DNA from: Bacteroidales bacterium
GTDB taxonomy: Bacteria; Bacteroidota; Bacteroidia; Bacteroidales; UBA10428
Assembly (NCBI GenBank): GCA_016926235.1
Contig: JAFGOZ010000536.1
Span: 1-16,271 of the forward strand
Direction of reading: 5' to 3'
Length of the DNA stretch: 16,271 nucleotides
The notes beneath the pieces were generated by a model, which ran no database searches, was not told the origin of the DNA, and was given only the letters and a program-made list of their open reading frames with translations. Both the position numbers and the translations under genes were made by a program. Shown here piece after piece: positions 14,880 to 16,271 of this stretch (positions within the stretch are counted from its first letter, which is position 1; every line of letters starts with the position of its first letter).

Positions 14880-16054
14880 TGCAGGAACTAAATTGTATAT
14901 TTTTAGGTTCTTTTCTTTACCCAAAAGGATATGCTGCGACTAAGCGTAAACAGCAATTTTTGGATTATTTATTGATTCAAAAAGTCAAAGTAAGGGTCCT
15001 GATTACACATAAATTGGCAAGAGGTAGTGAAATCAATGAAAATCAAGGTACCTATAATGGAATTCCCTATGAGGTAATCGCACCTAAATTAAAAAAAAAT
15101 TTCTTTGCTCTCTTTTTTTATGTTTTTCTGATATTAAAATCAATCTACTTAATTATTAAATATAGAGAGAAGCATTTTAAAAATGTTATCGTAGTATTTG
15201 GTATAAACTATGAAACGCTATTAGCCTTAGTTATTGCTAAATTTCTCGGTTTTAAAATTGTGTTTGATATTGTAGAAGATTTTTCGACATTGAACTTTGG
15301 TAGTAATAAAATCAATAGGATAAAAAATTGGATTTTAAGAGTTTATCCTAAAAGATTTATAAAGAATCTTGCGGATGGTATTTCTGTGGTATCATTGTTT
15401 TTAAAAAACAAATATTCAGATTCTAAGAAAAATATCCCAGTTGAGTTAATACCAGTTTCAGCTTCTAATCTTTCAATGAGTCAATTTAAGCTTAGAGTGA
15501 ATGAGCCTTTTAACCTTTTATACTCAGGCACATATGGAGATAAAGACGGTCTTGATGTTTTATTTAGAGCGGTTAACAAGTTTTTTAATCTTCATAATAA
15601 TTCCAAACTGATATTGACTGGAAATTGCCCTGAACATATTAAACAACAAGCTAAAGAAGAATTTCGTGTTTTGGACAATATTGTTTTTACAGGAAGATTA
15701 GAAGATAATTTATTTTTTGAAGTGTTATCCTATTCAAATGTATTACTAATGACACGAAATGCGACAGATTTTGCAAATGCTGGTTTCCCATATAAGCTGG
15801 GTGAATACCTTGCTTCTGGAAATCCTGTGATTTGTACTAAAGTTAGTGATGTTGAGCTTTATATCAAAGATAAAGAATCAGCATATCTTATCGCACCGGA
15901 TAGTTGTGATGAATTATTTGAAGCTTTAGATTATATTTACAATAATCAAGAAGAAGCTAAAAATGTTGGATTTAAAGGTCGACAAATAGCTTTTGAATAT
16001 TTTAATCCGGAAACTAATAGTAAGATCTTTTATACTTTATTACTGAGATGTTGA
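14879..16054 (+). CDS. GT4-family glycosyltransferase
   Basis: From ATG 14879 the product is 391 residues. A TTG at 14855 could add eight residues, but the ATG in TAATG overlap with the upstream stop is the natural start, as the protein then opens with a strand C-I-F-L-G-S-F and a Y-P-K-G-Y-A-A-T loop. The donor domain shows L-L-Y-S-G-T-Y-G-D-K-D-G-L-D, I-L-T-G-N-C and I-V-F-T-G-R-L. It ends A-G-F-P-Y-K-L-G-E309-Y-L-A-S-G-N-P-V, a known GT4 variant in which the second Glu (E309) is kept and the first position is Ala301. Y-K-L-G-E-Y-L-A-S-G is typical of GTs adding deoxy-sugars or hexoses in capsule loci, but the substrate is not readable. It is the last gene of the same-strand run. Confidence 0.88.
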   Translation: MQELNCIFLGSFLYPKGYAATKRKQQFLDYLLIQKVKVRVLITHKLARGSEINENQGTYNGIPYEVIAPKLKKNFFALFFYVFLILKSIYLIIKYREKHFKNVIVVFGINYETLLALVIAKFLGFKIVFDIVEDFSTLNFGSNKINRIKNWILRVYPKRFIKNLADGISVVSLFLKNKYSDSKKNIPVELIPVSASNLSMSQFKLRVNEPFNLLYSGTYGDKDGLDVLFRAVNKFFNLHNNSKLILTGNCPEHIKQQAKEEFRVLDNIVFTGRLEDNLFFEVLSYSNVLLMTRNATDFANAGFPYKLGEYLASGNPVICTKVSDVELYIKDKESAYLIAPDSCDELFEALDYIYNNQEEAKNVGFKGRQIAFEYFNPETNSKIFYTLLLRC

Positions 16055-16124
16055 TTATTATCTAATCATTTCTTTTTGACCCTTATATTAAATAGTCGAT
16101 CCTTAAAAAGTAGTTAACATGTTG

Positions 16125-16149
16125 ATTAATAACATTTAATGTTATTAAT
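16125..16149. repeat. 25-bp near-perfect palindrome, possible terminator or cruciform
   Basis: ATTAATAACAT (16125-16135) is exactly complementary to ATGTTATTAAT (16139-16149), with TTA between them; the outer T and A of that loop can also pair. The stem is almost all A:T and is not followed by a clean T-run, so it is a weak intrinsic terminator at best. It lies about 70 bases after the last polysaccharide gene, a sensible place for transcription to stop in either direction. A palindromic IS target or end is an alternative. Confidence 0.5.
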
Positions 16150-16163
16150 ATAGTTTGGTAATC

Positions 16164-16199
16164 TGCAAGGTAATGAGTAAATTGGATAAAAACCTTGCA
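16164..16199. repeat. 8-bp inverted repeat just upstream of the putative transposase
   Basis: TGCAAGGT (16164-16171) and ACCTTGCA (16192-16199) are exact inverted copies around a 20-base spacer, ending two bases before the ATG at 16202. It could form a hairpin that masks the transposase start, as is described for several insertion sequences, or be an operator. The role is inferred from position only. Confidence 0.4.
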
Positions 16200-16201
16200 A
16201 A

Positions 16202-16271
16202 ATGAAAGGAAAAATTCCGAAGAATCCTCAATTGAATGTCTTCTCTGTTCCGCTGGTGAATGTTATAAATA
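16202..16271 (+). CDS. 5' end of a putative IS5-type transposase (runs off right edge)
   Basis: ATG 16202 opens a frame that stays open to the window end (23 codons), reading M-K-G-K-I-P-K-N-P-Q-L-N-V-F and then V-P-L-V-N-V-I-N. From memory this resembles the start of Bacteroidota IS5-family transposases, whose N-termini read like M-x-G-K-x-P-x-x-x-Q-x-N-x-F and lead into a D-H-E/M-E-H-E-L-V segment that would lie just past the edge. An 8-bp inverted repeat sits immediately upstream. With only 23 residues the family call is tentative, and an unrelated gene is possible. Confidence 0.5.
   Translation, partial: MKGKIPKNPQLNVFSVPLVNVIN

Larger units (their letters stand above)
16055..16201. other. 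Right-hand intergenic flank; no gene seen
   Basis: This very A+T-rich stretch lies between the last glycosyltransferase and a putative transposase start. It holds a 25-bp near-palindrome (16125-16149) and an 8-bp inverted repeat (16164-16199). I could not recognise the terminal inverted repeat of an insertion sequence, and the matching right end lies outside the window. The boundary of the element therefore cannot be placed. Confidence 0.4.

Noticed and set aside
1..16271. CRISPR arrays, tRNA, rRNA or riboswitches
   Set aside because: No regularly spaced repeats, cloverleaf signatures or conserved leader folds were seen on reading either strand.

Overview
The window is a single-direction polysaccharide assembly locus (O-antigen or capsule type, Wzx/Wzy-dependent) from an A+T-rich bacterium. 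Its protein sequences look like those of Bacteroidota: VioA-like aminotransferase, GT2/GT4 enzymes, weak ribosome-binding sites and tight gene packing. No rRNA, tRNA or housekeeping gene is present to fix the taxon, so the phylum is an inference.

Layout. (1) 1-246: left edge, with a decayed minus-strand fragment resembling an IS110-family transposase, then non-coding DNA. (2) 247-2812: Wzx flippase and an overlapping VioA-like DegT/DnrJ/EryC1/StrS aminotransferase, probably making a dTDP-4-amino-4,6-dideoxyhexose. (3) 2852-5714: an unusual four-gene cassette of a LUD-domain protein (N-terminus split by an apparent -1 frameshift), a NeuD/PglD/VioB-type acyltransferase, a MaoC-type mesaconyl/itaconyl-CoA hydratase homologue and a CitE-type (HpcH/HpaI) acyl-CoA lyase. 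(4) 5715-11596: a GT2 glycosyltransferase, a small left-handed beta-helix (LbH) acyltransferase, an AsnB-type amidotransferase and two GT4 glycosyltransferases. (5) 11666-16054: Wzy polymerase, GT4, LbH acyltransferase and GT4. (6) 16055-16271: right flank with a 25-bp near-palindrome, an 8-bp inverted repeat and the first 23 codons of what looks like an IS5-type transposase that runs off the window.

How the genes fit together (inference). Five glycosyltransferases would build a lipid-linked oligosaccharide, Wzx would flip it and Wzy would polymerise it. VioA-like and NeuD/VioB-like enzymes are a recognised pair for making N-acylated Qui4N-type sugars. The inserted CitE and MaoC enzymes normally act on C4-C5 dicarboxylyl-CoA thioesters (malyl-, methylmalyl-, citramalyl-, mesaconyl-, itaconyl-CoA). 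The attractive reading is that they make a dedicated acyl-CoA that the NeuD-like enzyme attaches to the amino sugar, in the way the anthrose operon carries its own acyl-CoA enzyme. The AsnB-type protein may amidate a carboxylate on the glycan.

Missing from the window are an initiating sugar-phosphate transferase, Wzz, and the RmlA/RmlB-type steps that would supply the dTDP-4-keto-6-deoxyhexose, so these must lie elsewhere.
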